Below are positions 49,220 through 58,614 of a stretch of DNA of 64,000 bases, one piece after another. The notes beneath the pieces are model-generated. The model did no database searches, was not told the DNA's origin, and was given only the letters and a program-made list of their open reading frames with translations. Every line of letters starts with the position of its first letter. Within the stretch, counting starts at the first letter, position 1. The stretch spans positions 161,953 to 225,952 of the forward strand of contig DFAM01000015.1 of NCBI GenBank assembly GCA_002365595.1, written 5' to 3'. The position numbers were made by a program, and so were the translations under genes. The DNA is from Acinetobacter sp. UBA3106 (GTDB lineage: Bacteria; Pseudomonadota; Gammaproteobacteria; Pseudomonadales; Moraxellaceae).

Positions 49220-50098
49220 ATGCTTAAGAAAATCAGTTTTGCACCTTTAATGCATGCATGGTGGAAAGATCCTATTTTCACAAGCGCAGTGATTTTAGCT
49301 GCTCTTTTGCATTTGATTATTTTGACCTTGCAATTTGCCATGCCTGAAGAAAGTGATGCAGCGGTCAAAGAAATCGCCGTCACTTTGCGTCCCAGCCAGG
49401 ACAAGATAGAACATGCGGATTTTCTGGCACAGGCAGATCAGCAAGGTTCAGGCACTTTTCGTGAAGCGCACCGTATGTCGAGCGATATGCCGGCAGCGAT
49501 GATTGAACAAATGACCGGGGAGCAGCAACAGGAAACCTTGGAGCGTTTACAGCAAAAGAGTGAACTCAGCTTTGAAGAAAAAGTGCTGATGACCACATTA
49601 AGCTGGAAGAAAGAAGCAGAACAGAATCAACGCAAAAAAGCCATGCAGGAACTAAATAGCCAGTTTCAGGCCAAAGCAGCCATGGTAGCAAGTTTAGAAG
49701 CACAATATTTACAACGTCAGCAAAATTTCAGCCGTCAGCAAAAAATTAAAACGGTGGATGGTATACAAGCCAAGCAGGATATTTCAGCAGCTTATCTGGA
49801 AAAATTCCGCCAAAAAGTTGAATTTTACGGTAACCGTTATTATCCCGATGCTGCCAAAGTACAACGCCTCGCCGGGGAAGTCCGTTTAATGGTGATCCTG
49901 AATAAAAGCGGCGGCATTCGTGCCATTCGCCTGATTGAGAGTTCAGGTCATGCTTTATTAGATGAGGCTGCAAAAACTTCAGTGCGTAAAGCGGCACCTT
50001 TTGGCGGTTTTGACCAAGGCATGAAAGATATTTCAGAGCTGCGCATTGTCCGGACTTGGCGTTTTGACCCGGCAGAAGCAGAGTTTGAAGTGCATTAA
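49220..50098 (+). CDS. TonB-family energy transducer
   Basis: 292 residues: short cytoplasmic start (MLKKISFAPLMHAWWKDP), one membrane helix (about 21-43), a long periplasmic Q/E/A-rich stretch with coiled-coil character (about 110-190), and a C-terminal TonB domain ('YPDAAKVQRLAGEVRLMVILNKSGGIRAIRLIESSGHALLDEAA', about 218-262). It lacks the usual proline-rich spacer. ATG at 49220 is taken, because the upstream in-frame ATG at 49154 adds an unlikely hydrophobic piece. No exbB/exbD lie near, so it must use those encoded elsewhere. Confidence 0.78.
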   Translation: MLKKISFAPLMHAWWKDPIFTSAVILAALLHLIILTLQFAMPEESDAAVKEIAVTLRPSQDKIEHADFLAQADQQGSGTFREAHRMSSDMPAAMIEQMTGEQQQETLERLQQKSELSFEEKVLMTTLSWKKEAEQNQRKKAMQELNSQFQAKAAMVASLEAQYLQRQQNFSRQQKIKTVDGIQAKQDISAAYLEKFRQKVEFYGNRYYPDAAKVQRLAGEVRLMVILNKSGGIRAIRLIESSGHALLDEAAKTSVRKAAPFGGFDQGMKDISELRIVRTWRFDPAEAEFEVH

Positions 50099-50228
50099 TT
50101 CTTCTTTATGTAGTAATACTGCCTATCCTTTTGAAAGAATGAAGGTTCCCAATCTTTATTAATAAGTACAATTCCTTCTCCCTTTGGGAGGAGGGATATA
50201 GAAAATTATTTGAACTATTGTGAAATAT

Positions 50229-50528
50229 TTAATAGTTTAAGTCTGCATAGCTTTTCTGAATTTCACAAATTTAAACCCTAAAACTTTTATACCATTTCTC
50301 TTTCCCTAAGTGCTGCGCAACTTGATGTTCTGCATCTCTATGCCACGTTTGAATATCTTCTAAACTATTCCAGTAGGACAGGGCAATCTCAAAATCATTT
50401 TCGCTGATCGCTTCAAATCTTTAGCAGTTGAATTGTGTAAGGGCTTTTTCACGTAACAGTTGGGCTGTTCTGGAATATTCATGACCTAAAATATTTATTT
50501 TTGCTTTAAAAATGACAACGTATTTCAT
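50229..50528 (-). pseudogene. ABM-family (antibiotic biosynthesis monooxygenase-like) gene with two stop codons
   Basis: Reading from ATG at 50528: MKYVVIFKAKINILGHEYSR, 'TAQLLREKALTQFNC', then TAA (50421-50423), then in the same frame RFEAISENDFEIALSYWNSL, 'EDIQTWHRDAEHQVAQHLG', 'KEKWYKSFRV', TAA (50271-50273), 'ICEIQKSYADLNY' and TAA at 50229-50231. That is 100 codons without frameshift. Size and the 'EDIQTWHRDAEHQVAQ' motif fit the ABM family. The first stop replaces what is expected to be CAA (Gln). Not functional unless read through. Confidence 0.75.
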
Positions 50529-50830
50529 TCAGTATGATTTTTATTTTATTGAGCTCACTCTTTTATAAGGGATGCGATGTTTCTTTTGCAAGAAAAGAAT
50601 AGTGAATCGGGTTTGAAATAGGATGAATAAAAAGAAGGTTTTTCTAAGTTTTTAAAAAAATATTTGGATAAGCATAATGAAGATTTTATTAGTTTTATCC
50701 TTATCCTCTTACGGTAATATATTCCTCATCTTATAGGAAGGAGGAACTACCGGTTTTAAATGAATATTGAAAAGTTCCCTTTCCTTTAAGGAGAAGTTTA
50801 GGGTGAGGTCAAGCTTTAATATGGAGCATA

Positions 50831-50856
50831 AAAAAGCGAGCCTAAGCTCGCTTTTT
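50831..50856 (-). terminator. Terminator of the miaB-phoH-ybeY genes
   Basis: AAAAAGCGAGC (50831-50841), loop CTAA, GCTCGCTTTTT (50846-50856). On the minus strand it lies just after ybeY. Confidence 0.9.
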
Positions 50857-50870
50857 AAGGTTTATAGATT

Positions 50871-51353
50871 TTAAACTTGCTCAATATAAGGGTTTTCAAA
50901 TCCAAGTTTGGCCAGAATCTGAATTTCCAAAGCTTCCATTTCCTCGGCATCTACATCTGAAGTTTCATGGTCATAGCCCATTAAATGTAAAGTGCCATGA
51001 ACCAGCATATGGGTGAAATGTGTCAGCGGTGCTTTATTTTGCTCAGAAGCTTCACGAAGCACCACAGGAATACAAATCACCAAATCGCCAATCGGGAAGG
51101 CATCTAAATATTCAGCCATTTCATCTGGAATGTCGCTTGGAAAAGACAACACATTAGTGGGTTTATCTTTTTGACGATATTCCAGATTAAGCTTATGACT
51201 TTCGTCATTATCGACACAGGCAATGCCGATTTCGCAATTACTTTGTGTGCCGATATAACGTAAAGCTGTTTCTACAACTTTTTTAATGTAGGCACGTTTC
51301 AAGACCAGTTCAGGGGCTTGAAAGTCCTGTTGTAGGGAAAGACTAAGTTTCAA
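50871..51353 (-). CDS. ybeY: Endoribonuclease YbeY
   Basis: Zinc-dependent RNase in 16S rRNA 3'-end maturation and ribosome quality control. 160 residues. The family motif H-G-x-L-H-L-x-G-Y-D-H is seen as 'HGTLHLMGYDHE' near 125-136, so all three His ligands are kept. It ends in acidic residues. It lies 20 bp after the phoH-like gene, as in E. coli. Confidence 0.94.
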   Translation of the reverse strand: MKLSLSLQQDFQAPELVLKRAYIKKVVETALRYIGTQSNCEIGIACVDNDESHKLNLEYRQKDKPTNVLSFPSDIPDEMAEYLDAFPIGDLVICIPVVLREASEQNKAPLTHFTHMLVHGTLHLMGYDHETSDVDAEEMEALEIQILAKLGFENPYIEQV

Positions 51354-51373
51354 GATGAATCCTTATTTAAAGC

Positions 51374-52447
51374 TCACTGCTGTGCATCGGCAGCCGCATC
51401 ATTTTCAGCAATTAATGCCTCCTGAAGCGCTTTACGTTCTGCCCGAGCTTCAGCACTTAAACGCTGTTGTTCACTGTCCCAACCTTCATAGGCTTCAACA
51501 ATTTTTTGTACCAATTGATGACGCACCACATCGCGAGAGTGGAAACGGGTAATATGAATTTCCGGAATTTTATCAATCACACGTAAAGCGTGCGATAAAC
51601 CTGATTGCTGACCACGCGGTAAATCGACCTGAGTGATGTCGCCAGTAATGACCGCACGAGAACCAAAGCCTAAACGGGTCAGGAACATTTTCATCTGTTC
51701 TGGGGTGGTATTTTGCGCTTCATCCAAAATCACGAAAGAATGGTTGAGAGTACGGCCACGCATATAGGCGAGGGGCGCAACTTCGATCACCTGACGTTCA
51801 ATCAGTTTGGCGACTTTTTCAAAGCCCAGCATTTCATACAAAGCATCATAAAGCGGGCGCAAATACGGATCGATTTTCTGGCTTAAATCCCCTGGTAAGA
51901 AACCGAGTTTTTCACCGGCTTCCACCGCAGGACGAACCAGTAAGATGCGCTGGATTTCGTTACGTTCCAGCATATCTACTGCAGCAGCTACGGCAAGATA
52001 GGTTTTACCAGTACCTGCAGGACCAATACCAAAAGAAATGTCGCTTTGTAAAATACGTTGCACATAACGTTTTTGATTGGCACCGCGTGGATTGATACGA
52101 CCTTTACGGGTTTGTAGCCACACTTCATCCAGACCAGTGTGTTCCTGGTGTGGATCGATTTGCAGTTCACGATCTGTCTGACTGCCCTGAATCATCAGAT
52201 GCAGGGTGTCTGCGCTGACTTGCTGGCTGGTTTCAGTTTCTTCATGTAGACGCATCAAGAGGCTTTCGGCTCTCTCTACTGCATCAATTTCACCATCGAT
52301 GTAAAAAGCATCACCTCGATGGGAAATTTTGACCTCTAAACGTTGTTCGATTTGTTTCAAATGACCGTTATAAGCACCCAGCATGCCCTTTAAACGCTCC
52401 ATTGAAATACCAGGAAAAGTTACTGTACGTCGGATCGCTGCAGTCAA
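51374..52447 (-). CDS. ybeZ: PhoH-like ATPase (YbeZ)
   Basis: P-loop ATPase that works with YbeY. 357 residues: N-terminal KH-like part (about 15-85), then the PhoH domain with Walker A 'GPAGTGKTYLAV' near 138-149 and Walker B 'SFVILDEAQN' near 239-248. A charged A/E/R-rich tail ends the protein. Gene order miaB-ybeZ-ybeY is conserved. Confidence 0.94.
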   Translation of the reverse strand: MTAAIRRTVTFPGISMERLKGMLGAYNGHLKQIEQRLEVKISHRGDAFYIDGEIDAVERAESLLMRLHEETETSQQVSADTLHLMIQGSQTDRELQIDPHQEHTGLDEVWLQTRKGRINPRGANQKRYVQRILQSDISFGIGPAGTGKTYLAVAAAVDMLERNEIQRILLVRPAVEAGEKLGFLPGDLSQKIDPYLRPLYDALYEMLGFEKVAKLIERQVIEVAPLAYMRGRTLNHSFVILDEAQNTTPEQMKMFLTRLGFGSRAVITGDITQVDLPRGQQSGLSHALRVIDKIPEIHITRFHSRDVVRHQLVQKIVEAYEGWDSEQQRLSAEARAERKALQEALIAENDAAADAQQ

Positions 52448-52486
52448 GAGTATTCCTTATAAAATGATCTGGCTGATCACCTTACA

Positions 52487-53941
52487 TTACGCCACGTCAG
52501 GCTCAAGATTCAAGAGCTCACCGTAAACAAAATTCAAAGTTTTAATTTCGGTAATCTCAATTTCGGCGAAACGCCCAACCCATGCAGCATCGCCAATGAA
52601 AGAGACCAGACGAGTATTGTCCGCGCTACCAATCAACAGATTCGGATCTTTGTCGGAAACTTTTTCAATCAGAACACGTTGGATAGTGCCCAGCATGGCA
52701 TCTGTTTTATCAATGCTTGAACGTTTAATCCATTGCTGAACTTTGGCCAGACGTTCTTTTTTCACATCTTCAGGCGTGTTGTCTTCAAGTTCCGATGCAG
52801 GTGTGCCCGGACGTTTTGAATAAATAAAGCTGTAAGAATGATCGAAATCGAGGTCTTGGATGAATTGATAAGTTTCTTCAAAGTTCTCATCGGTTTCGCC
52901 TGGGAAGCCAATAATAAAGTCTGAAGATAAATGCATGTCTGGACGGACGGCACGTAACTTTTTAATTTTCTCGATATAGACATCGATGGTGTGGTTACGT
53001 TTCATCGCCTGCAATACATCATTAGAACCGCTTTGTACCGGCAAGTGCAGGTGCGAAACCATTTGTGGCAAATCACGGTAGCACTGAATCAGGTCATCAT
53101 TAAATTCAAGCGGATGTGAAGTGGTGTAACGTAAACGGCCAATGCCCGGAATTTCAGCCACCAAGCGCAGTAAGTCGGCAAAGGTACAGATATTGCCTTC
53201 AAACGTTTCACCGCGGTAACCATTGACGTTTTGACCTAAGAGCGAAATTTCACGCACGCCTTTTTCGGCTAGACCAGCAATTTCCGCAAGTACGTCATCT
53301 AAAGGACGCGATACTTCTTCACCACGAGTATAAGGCACCACACAGAAAGAGCAGTATTTTGAACAGCCTTCCATAATTGAAACAAACGCTTTGTAGCCTT
53401 CAACACGCGGTTCAGGTAAAAAGTCAAATTTCTCAATGTCGGGGAAGGAAATATCTACCAGCTTAATTTTTTCTTTCTTTGGTTTTTCAATCTGATCGTT
53501 ATGCTGATCCAGCATCTGCGGCAAACGGTGCAAGGTTTGTGGGCCAAAGACCATATCCACATAAGGTGCACGTTTTTGAATGTTGTCACCTTCCTGAGAA
53601 GCCACGCAACCACCGACGCCAATCACCAGATCAGGATTTTTTTCTTTCAGTTTGCGCCAACGACCCAATTCGGAAAATACTTTCTCCTGAGCCTTTTCAC
53701 GAATTGAACAGGTATTCATCAGCAGAATATCTGCATCACTCGGATCAGTGGTTAACACATAACCGTGTGAGTCGCCTAGAAGATCTGCCATACGATGACT
53801 GTCATACTCATTCATCTGACACCCTTGCGTTTCGATATACAGTTTTTTCACTGAACCGTCGGCTGGGGTGTGCTGTGGCTGGGTAACAGTGTTTTCTGAA
53901 GCAGCTTGGGCACTATTTGGAATGAAGGTTTGAACCGTCAT
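52487..53941 (-). CDS. miaB: tRNA-2-methylthio-N6-dimethylallyladenosine synthase
   Basis: Radical SAM enzyme that makes ms2i6A37 in tRNAs reading UNN codons. 484 residues: UPF0004 domain with the Cys cluster 'ETQGCQMNEYDSHRM' (about 36-50), 'LLMNTCSIREKA' and 'GVGGCVASQEG'; radical SAM CxxxCxxC in 'EGCSKYCSFCVVPYTRGEE' near 187-205; C-terminal TRAM domain. A poorly conserved N-terminal extension of about 30 residues precedes. First gene of the miaB-ybeZ-ybeY group. Confidence 0.95.
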   Translation of the reverse strand: MTVQTFIPNSAQAASENTVTQPQHTPADGSVKKLYIETQGCQMNEYDSHRMADLLGDSHGYVLTTDPSDADILLMNTCSIREKAQEKVFSELGRWRKLKEKNPDLVIGVGGCVASQEGDNIQKRAPYVDMVFGPQTLHRLPQMLDQHNDQIEKPKKEKIKLVDISFPDIEKFDFLPEPRVEGYKAFVSIMEGCSKYCSFCVVPYTRGEEVSRPLDDVLAEIAGLAEKGVREISLLGQNVNGYRGETFEGNICTFADLLRLVAEIPGIGRLRYTTSHPLEFNDDLIQCYRDLPQMVSHLHLPVQSGSNDVLQAMKRNHTIDVYIEKIKKLRAVRPDMHLSSDFIIGFPGETDENFEETYQFIQDLDFDHSYSFIYSKRPGTPASELEDNTPEDVKKERLAKVQQWIKRSSIDKTDAMLGTIQRVLIEKVSDKDPNLLIGSADNTRLVSFIGDAAWVGRFAEIEITEIKTLNFVYGELLNLEPDVA

Positions 53942-54314
53942 GTAGGCTCCTAAAGGATAAATCGATGAAATTACAATTCAAGATGGACCCGGATAAGGTG
54001 AGCCAAGCGAGCAACATTTCCTTTTTATTTCAATATTTAATGCTATTGATAGGAAAAGTGAGGCTGGCTGTCATCTTAAAAAATTGCAATTCGAATACAA
54101 GAAAGGCGCATATTTTAGCAGGAATCGAAGAGAAACTTATAGTCATAAATAAAGCTAGAAGAATATTGATTTGTTAAGTAAAAATGAATGAAAATTAATA
54201 TTGTCTAATCATAAGGTTACATAACAGAACAGTAGAGTAGTGTAATAATAATTAAACTATTCAAAAATGATTAGGTGCGACGTAAGGCAATACTAAATGA
54301 CAGAAGGCAAGCAT
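53942..54314. other. A+T-rich intergenic region between miaB and slt
   Basis: 373 bp holding both divergent promoters. A 70-codon ORF at 53965-54177 has no ribosome-binding site and an odd composition, so it is not called. I did not find a confident -35/-10 pair. Confidence 0.45.
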
Positions 54315-56270
54315 ATGTTTAATCGGGTAATCAATAAAAAATATTATAAAGTGCTTGCTTTAGGTTTGGCATCAACCGGCTTTGCTTCAATTTCTCATGC
54401 GGCTGATGAACAATTTAATGATGCTTTACGGGCTGCAAATGCTGGAAACTTAGCTTTATTGCAACAATATCAGTCATCTATGCAAAATGATGTGCTGGGC
54501 TATTATCCGGAATATTGGGCATTGAATAACAATTTGGCCAATCAGCCTGCAAGTCAGATTATTAACTTTTCCCAGCGTTATCCGCAATCGGCAATGGCTG
54601 AAAAACTGGCTGCCGATTATGTCGAAGAAAAGGTCAAGCAGGCAGACTTTGCCACCGCGCAGCCCATTTTGCAGTATGTGACCAATCCGGATCAGGCGGA
54701 AAGTTGTGCAGTTGCTCAAGTTCGTGCTAAATCCGGTGATCCTTTGGTTTTTGCTGAATATAAGGATGTATGGCTGGCCACCAATTCACAACCTGAGTCG
54801 TGTACGGGTCTGGGCCGGATGATGCTGGCTAGCCCATTGATGACCGAACAAGACAGACAGCAGCGTCTGTGGGGACAGCTTCGCGCAGGTCAGTCAGGTT
54901 TGGCCTTGGCTACTGCGCAAACGCTTGGGGTGAACCTGTCACTTGCACAGCTTAATCAGATTCAGGCTAATCCTTTGAATTATTTATGGTCAGCACCTAA
55001 AACCACCAGTGCAGATCATGCTTATTTGATTTATGCCCTAGGTCGTCTGGCAGACAGTGACTTAAATACCGCGATGGCTTCGGTAAAAAATGCAGCGCAA
55101 GGTACGCCGTTACAAGTGCAAAAAGCGCTTTATCGTACCGTGGGCTATATTGGCGGGACCACGGTAATGAAAAATAATTTTAACCGTGAAGTGCTGAATT
55201 ATCTGGATGTCAGTTACGGTTTGCCATTTAGTGCCGAGGAAGCGGAAATTTATGCCCGTCAGGCGATTCGTTTTAGTGCCTGGGAGAGCCTGATTCGAGC
55301 GATTGATACGATGAGTGTGAGCCAGAAACAGGAAGATCGCTGGCAGTACTGGTTGGCGCGGGCCTCGGAACAACGCGGCGACGCCAACTCTAAGCGTGTA
55401 GCGCAAGAAATTTTTAAAAAATTGGCACAGGGGGATGATTACCATAATCTCCTGGCCAAAGATAAGTTAGGGCAGAGTTACAATAATATTCCCACGAATG
55501 TTCAACCATCAAATAGTGATGTGCAGCGTTTAAGCCAGAATATTCATTTCAGCCGTGCTTTTGCCTTACGCCGTGTCAATGCACCAGATAATTATGTGAA
55601 TCGTGAATGGAACTGGGCAGTACGTCAGGCTTATTTAAAACATGATGATGGCTTGTTACTTGCCGCTGCAAAACGTGCGACTGATATAGGCTGGTATGAT
55701 CGGGCGATTTACGCTGCTGACCGTACTGAATCTAAACACAATTATTCTTATCGTTATGCCATGCCACATCAAAGCTATGTGGTTAGCCATAGTCGCAATG
55801 CTGGTATAGATCCTGCATGGGCCTATGGCTTGATGCGTCAGGAAAGTCGTTTTGTTACCCAAGCACGTTCACATGTGGGGGCAGGCGGGTTAATGCAAAT
55901 TATGCCGGATACGGCAAAACTTGTGGCCCGCCAAATGGGTGAAACCTATAACCCTGCGGCTTTAACCGATATGAATACCAATATTCGTTATGGCACTTTT
56001 TATTTATCCATGATTCAGAGTCAGCTCAGCAATAGTCCTGTGCTGGCAACGGCTGGCTATAATGCCGGTCCAAACCGGGCACGTCGCTGGCAACCCGATG
56101 CTCAACCAATTGCTGCTGACCAATATACAGAAAGCATTCCTTTAACTGAAACACGGGATTATGTAAAACATGTGATGACCAATGCCACCCATTACGGCGT
56201 ATTACTTGGGCAAGGGGCACAATCGATTGAGAAGCGGATGAATATAATTCCATTAAGAAATAATCCTTAA
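54315..56270 (+). CDS. slt: Soluble lytic transglycosylase (Slt70 family)
   Basis: Periplasmic peptidoglycan lytic transglycosylase that leaves 1,6-anhydro-MurNAc ends. 651 residues. Signal peptide to about residue 29 (ISHA/ADEQ). A long helical superhelix domain (about 40-450) is followed by the lysozyme-like catalytic domain: 'GLMRQESRFVTQARSHVGAGGLMQIMPDTAK' near 505-535 with the catalytic Glu in QES, and 'ATAGYNAGPNRARRW' near 585-600. AGAAGG (54302-54307) supports 54315 as start; ATG at 54297 is the alternative. Confidence 0.88.
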   Translation: MFNRVINKKYYKVLALGLASTGFASISHAADEQFNDALRAANAGNLALLQQYQSSMQNDVLGYYPEYWALNNNLANQPASQIINFSQRYPQSAMAEKLAADYVEEKVKQADFATAQPILQYVTNPDQAESCAVAQVRAKSGDPLVFAEYKDVWLATNSQPESCTGLGRMMLASPLMTEQDRQQRLWGQLRAGQSGLALATAQTLGVNLSLAQLNQIQANPLNYLWSAPKTTSADHAYLIYALGRLADSDLNTAMASVKNAAQGTPLQVQKALYRTVGYIGGTTVMKNNFNREVLNYLDVSYGLPFSAEEAEIYARQAIRFSAWESLIRAIDTMSVSQKQEDRWQYWLARASEQRGDANSKRVAQEIFKKLAQGDDYHNLLAKDKLGQSYNNIPTNVQPSNSDVQRLSQNIHFSRAFALRRVNAPDNYVNREWNWAVRQAYLKHDDGLLLAAAKRATDIGWYDRAIYAADRTESKHNYSYRYAMPHQSYVVSHSRNAGIDPAWAYGLMRQESRFVTQARSHVGAGGLMQIMPDTAKLVARQMGETYNPAALTDMNTNIRYGTFYLSMIQSQLSNSPVLATAGYNAGPNRARRWQPDAQPIAADQYTESIPLTETRDYVKHVMTNATHYGVLLGQGAQSIEKRMNIIPLRNNP

Positions 56271-56302
56271 ATTTTAATTTTATTAATAGGTTCGGTTTGT
56301 TG

Positions 56303-56959
56303 ATGATATTTTTTGGGCAAACTTCAGTTTTAGCAAGATGGGCATTGTTCGGGGTGAGTGGTGCTGGACTAGGGCTGTTTGCACCTCAAATTTTTGCTGC
56401 TCCTTTGCAGGGCTATATCATGGTGGTGCAAATGACCCCTGCAGTATGTATGTTTGATGCCCAGAAAGCAAAACAGCGAAAATGTCTGGAAGGTTATTCG
56501 CTGAATATTTCCGGTCTGTATCCGGAAACATCTCAAACCGAGTGCAGGACTGCATCTTCTGCGAATTTATCTCCCTTGCAGGCGAAAGTCGTGGCCCGTG
56601 TCATGCCCGATGAAAATGCGCGCACGCAACTTTGGCACGGGATTGGGGGCTGTGTGCAGATGAACTCAAGTCAATATTTTCGCACCATCATTAACTATGC
56701 CGAACGTCTCAAAATTCCGACTGAACTCACCAGCCCTGAAACGCGAGTCATGTATCAGGCTAATCTTCGACAGCAATTTTTGCGTTTGAATCCAAGTCTA
56801 CCGGCCAATGCAATTCGATTTAATTGTGTAACTTCGCAAGGAAATGCAGTTCTGACTGAAGTGAAACTTTGCTATAAGAATAACGGGCAGTACAAACGAT
56901 GTTCAGTACAAGTAGAAAATACTTGTCCAAATGCATTTACAATAAAAGGTTCTTACTAA
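56303..56959 (+). CDS. RNase T2-fold protein lacking catalytic residues
   Basis: 218 residues with a signal peptide (cut near residue 32, 'IFA/APLQ'), so periplasmic. The frame of RNase T2/E. coli RNase I is visible: 'VVQMTPAVCMF' (Q-P-x-x-C strand), then 'YSLNISGLYPE' where active enzymes have F-T-x-H-G-L-W-P, then 'QLWHGIGGCVQMNSSQYF' where they have E-x-x-K-H-G-x-C, and a final 'NTCPNAFTIKGSY'. The catalytic His of the first box is Ser, and Glu, Lys and His of the second are absent. Disulfide cysteines are kept. It is inferred to be a pseudoenzyme. Confidence 0.7.
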   Translation: MIFFGQTSVLARWALFGVSGAGLGLFAPQIFAAPLQGYIMVVQMTPAVCMFDAQKAKQRKCLEGYSLNISGLYPETSQTECRTASSANLSPLQAKVVARVMPDENARTQLWHGIGGCVQMNSSQYFRTIINYAERLKIPTELTSPETRVMYQANLRQQFLRLNPSLPANAIRFNCVTSQGNAVLTEVKLCYKNNGQYKRCSVQVENTCPNAFTIKGSY

Positions 56960-57126
56960 GCTTCTTTTTATATTTTATTTATATTTCCTATCAGACTTTT
57001 GTTGAAATTCATTTTCTTTTCAATGCATATCGAAAAAGATTGGAGTACAATCTTTCGCGTTTATGATTATTAGATTAAACATCGATTATTTAATCGCATT
57101 GACTATCCTCAATTGGAGATAATTAC

Positions 57127-58113
57127 ATGAAGCAACCTGTTCGCGTTGCCGTTACTGGCGCTGCTGGTCAAATTGGTTACAGCCTATTATTCCGTATTGC
57201 TAGCGGCGAAATGCTTGGTAAAGACCAACCCGTTATTTTGCAATTGTTAGAAGTTCCTTTTGAGAAAGCTCAACAAGCGCTTAAAGGCGTAATGATGGAA
57301 CTTCAAGACTGCGCATTCCCACTTTTAGCGGACATGATCGGTACTGATGATCCTAAAGTTGCATTCAAAGATGCTGACTACGCGTTATTGGTTGGTTCAC
57401 GTCCACGTGGTCCAGGTATGGAACGTGCTGACTTGCTTAAAGTAAACGGCGAAATCTTCATTGGTCAAGGCCAAGCATTGAACGAAGTTGCTAGCCGTGA
57501 TGTTAAAGTGCTTGTAGTGGGTAACCCTGCAAATACAAATGCTTACATCGCTATGAAATCTGCTCCAGATCTTCCAGCGAAAAACTTCACAGCTATGTTA
57601 CGTCTTGACCACAACCGTGCTGCATCTCAAATTGCTGCAAAAACTGGTAAAGCGGTTAAAGACATCAAACAACTTACAGTTTGGGGTAACCACTCTCCAA
57701 CCATGTATGCTGACTACCGTTTTGCAACAATCAACGGCGAAAGCGTTAAAGACATGATCAACGATCAAGAGTGGAATGCAAACACATTCCTTCCGACTGT
57801 TGGCAAACGTGGTGCTGCGATCATCGAAGCACGTGGTCTTTCTTCTGCTGCTTCTGCTGCTAACGCTGCAATCGACCATATGCGCGATTGGGCTCTTGGT
57901 ACAAACGGCGAATGGGTAACGATGGGTATTCCTTCTGACGGTTCTTACGGTATCCCTGAAGGCGTAATGTTCGGTTTCCCTGTTACAACTGAAAACGGTG
58001 AATACAAAATCGTTCAAGGTTTAGAAATCGACGAGTTCAGCCGTGAGCGTATCAACGTTACATTGAACGAACTTGAAGAAGAGCGCGCAGCGATTGCTGA
58101 CATGCTTAAATAA
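57127..58113 (+). CDS. mdh: Malate dehydrogenase
   Basis: TCA cycle enzyme that oxidises malate to oxaloacetate with NAD+. 328 residues, cytosolic-type (LDH/MDH superfamily group with 'VAVTGAAGQIGYSLLFRIASGEMLG' near 6-30). Active-site His is in 'TVWGNHSPTMYADYR' near 187-201, substrate arginines in 'GSRPRGPGMERADLL' near 91-105. Codon use is highly biased, as expected for an abundant protein. Confidence 0.96.
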   Translation: MKQPVRVAVTGAAGQIGYSLLFRIASGEMLGKDQPVILQLLEVPFEKAQQALKGVMMELQDCAFPLLADMIGTDDPKVAFKDADYALLVGSRPRGPGMERADLLKVNGEIFIGQGQALNEVASRDVKVLVVGNPANTNAYIAMKSAPDLPAKNFTAMLRLDHNRAASQIAAKTGKAVKDIKQLTVWGNHSPTMYADYRFATINGESVKDMINDQEWNANTFLPTVGKRGAAIIEARGLSSAASAANAAIDHMRDWALGTNGEWVTMGIPSDGSYGIPEGVMFGFPVTTENGEYKIVQGLEIDEFSRERINVTLNELEEERAAIADMLK

Positions 58114-58136
58114 TTTAATCTTCTTAGATTAAGTTG

Positions 58137-58168
58137 AAAAAAAGCACTCCATTTGGGGTGCTTTTTTT
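58137..58168 (+). terminator. Terminator after mdh
   Basis: AGCACTCC (58143-58150), loop ATTT, GGGGTGCT (58155-58162) with one G-U pair, A-run before and T's after. Confidence 0.88.
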
Positions 58169-58284
58169 ATACCTATCACTTTAATTAAACAAAAAATAAC
58201 ATGCTGTGAAGGAGAGACAACTGAGTTTCGATGATGAGCCATCTAAGGTAGAAACAAGATTATAGATAAAAGATGGAGGTTCAG

Positions 58285-58563
58285 ATGTTAGAGCAACGCG
58301 CCACCTTCGAACTTTTCTTTGAACAATTGGGTCTGGATTCGAGTCCGGAAGCGATTGACGAGTTTATTAGCACGCATCAAATTGGTATGGATGTGCCTTT
58401 ACATAAAGCACCGTTCTGGAGCAAATCACAGCATGACTTTCTGATCAGTCACTGGAAGAAAGATGATGACTGGGCCATTTTTGTTGATGTGTTGAATGAA
58501 CAATTACACATTGAGGCCGAGGGTTCAGGTTCCTGTGACGTACCAAGCCATAAATCAACCTAA
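58285..58563 (+). CDS. DUF2789 family protein 1
   Basis: 92 residues, all helical. Pattern of the family: 'FELFFEQLGLDSSPEAIDEFISTHQI' (about 7-32), 'APFWSKSQHDFLISHWKKDDDWAIFVDVLNEQLH' (about 41-75). Start at 58285 is favoured since GGAGG lies 5 nt before; the ATG at 58273 would read through the ribosome-binding site. First of four tandem paralogues; function unknown. Confidence 0.8.
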   Translation: MLEQRATFELFFEQLGLDSSPEAIDEFISTHQIGMDVPLHKAPFWSKSQHDFLISHWKKDDDWAIFVDVLNEQLHIEAEGSGSCDVPSHKST

Positions 58564-58614
58564 GAATTCTAGTCTCAACACGCTCATAATTTAATACTAC
58601 GATGGAGTCTATTT

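Larger units (their letters stand above)
50099..50870. other. Spacer with a pseudogene and REP-like palindromes
   Basis: 772 bp with no intact gene. It holds the ABM pseudogene (50229-50528), and two short palindromic pieces, CTCCCTTTGGGAG near 50180-50195 and CCTTTCCTTTAAGGAGAAG near 50778-50800, the second followed by TTAGGGTGAGGTC, which look like repetitive-extragenic elements. The rest shows nothing. Confidence 0.55.

Noticed and set aside
53965..54177. 70-codon ORF between miaB and slt
   Set aside because: No ribosome-binding site, unusual composition and no recognisable pattern; most likely chance in A+T-rich DNA.
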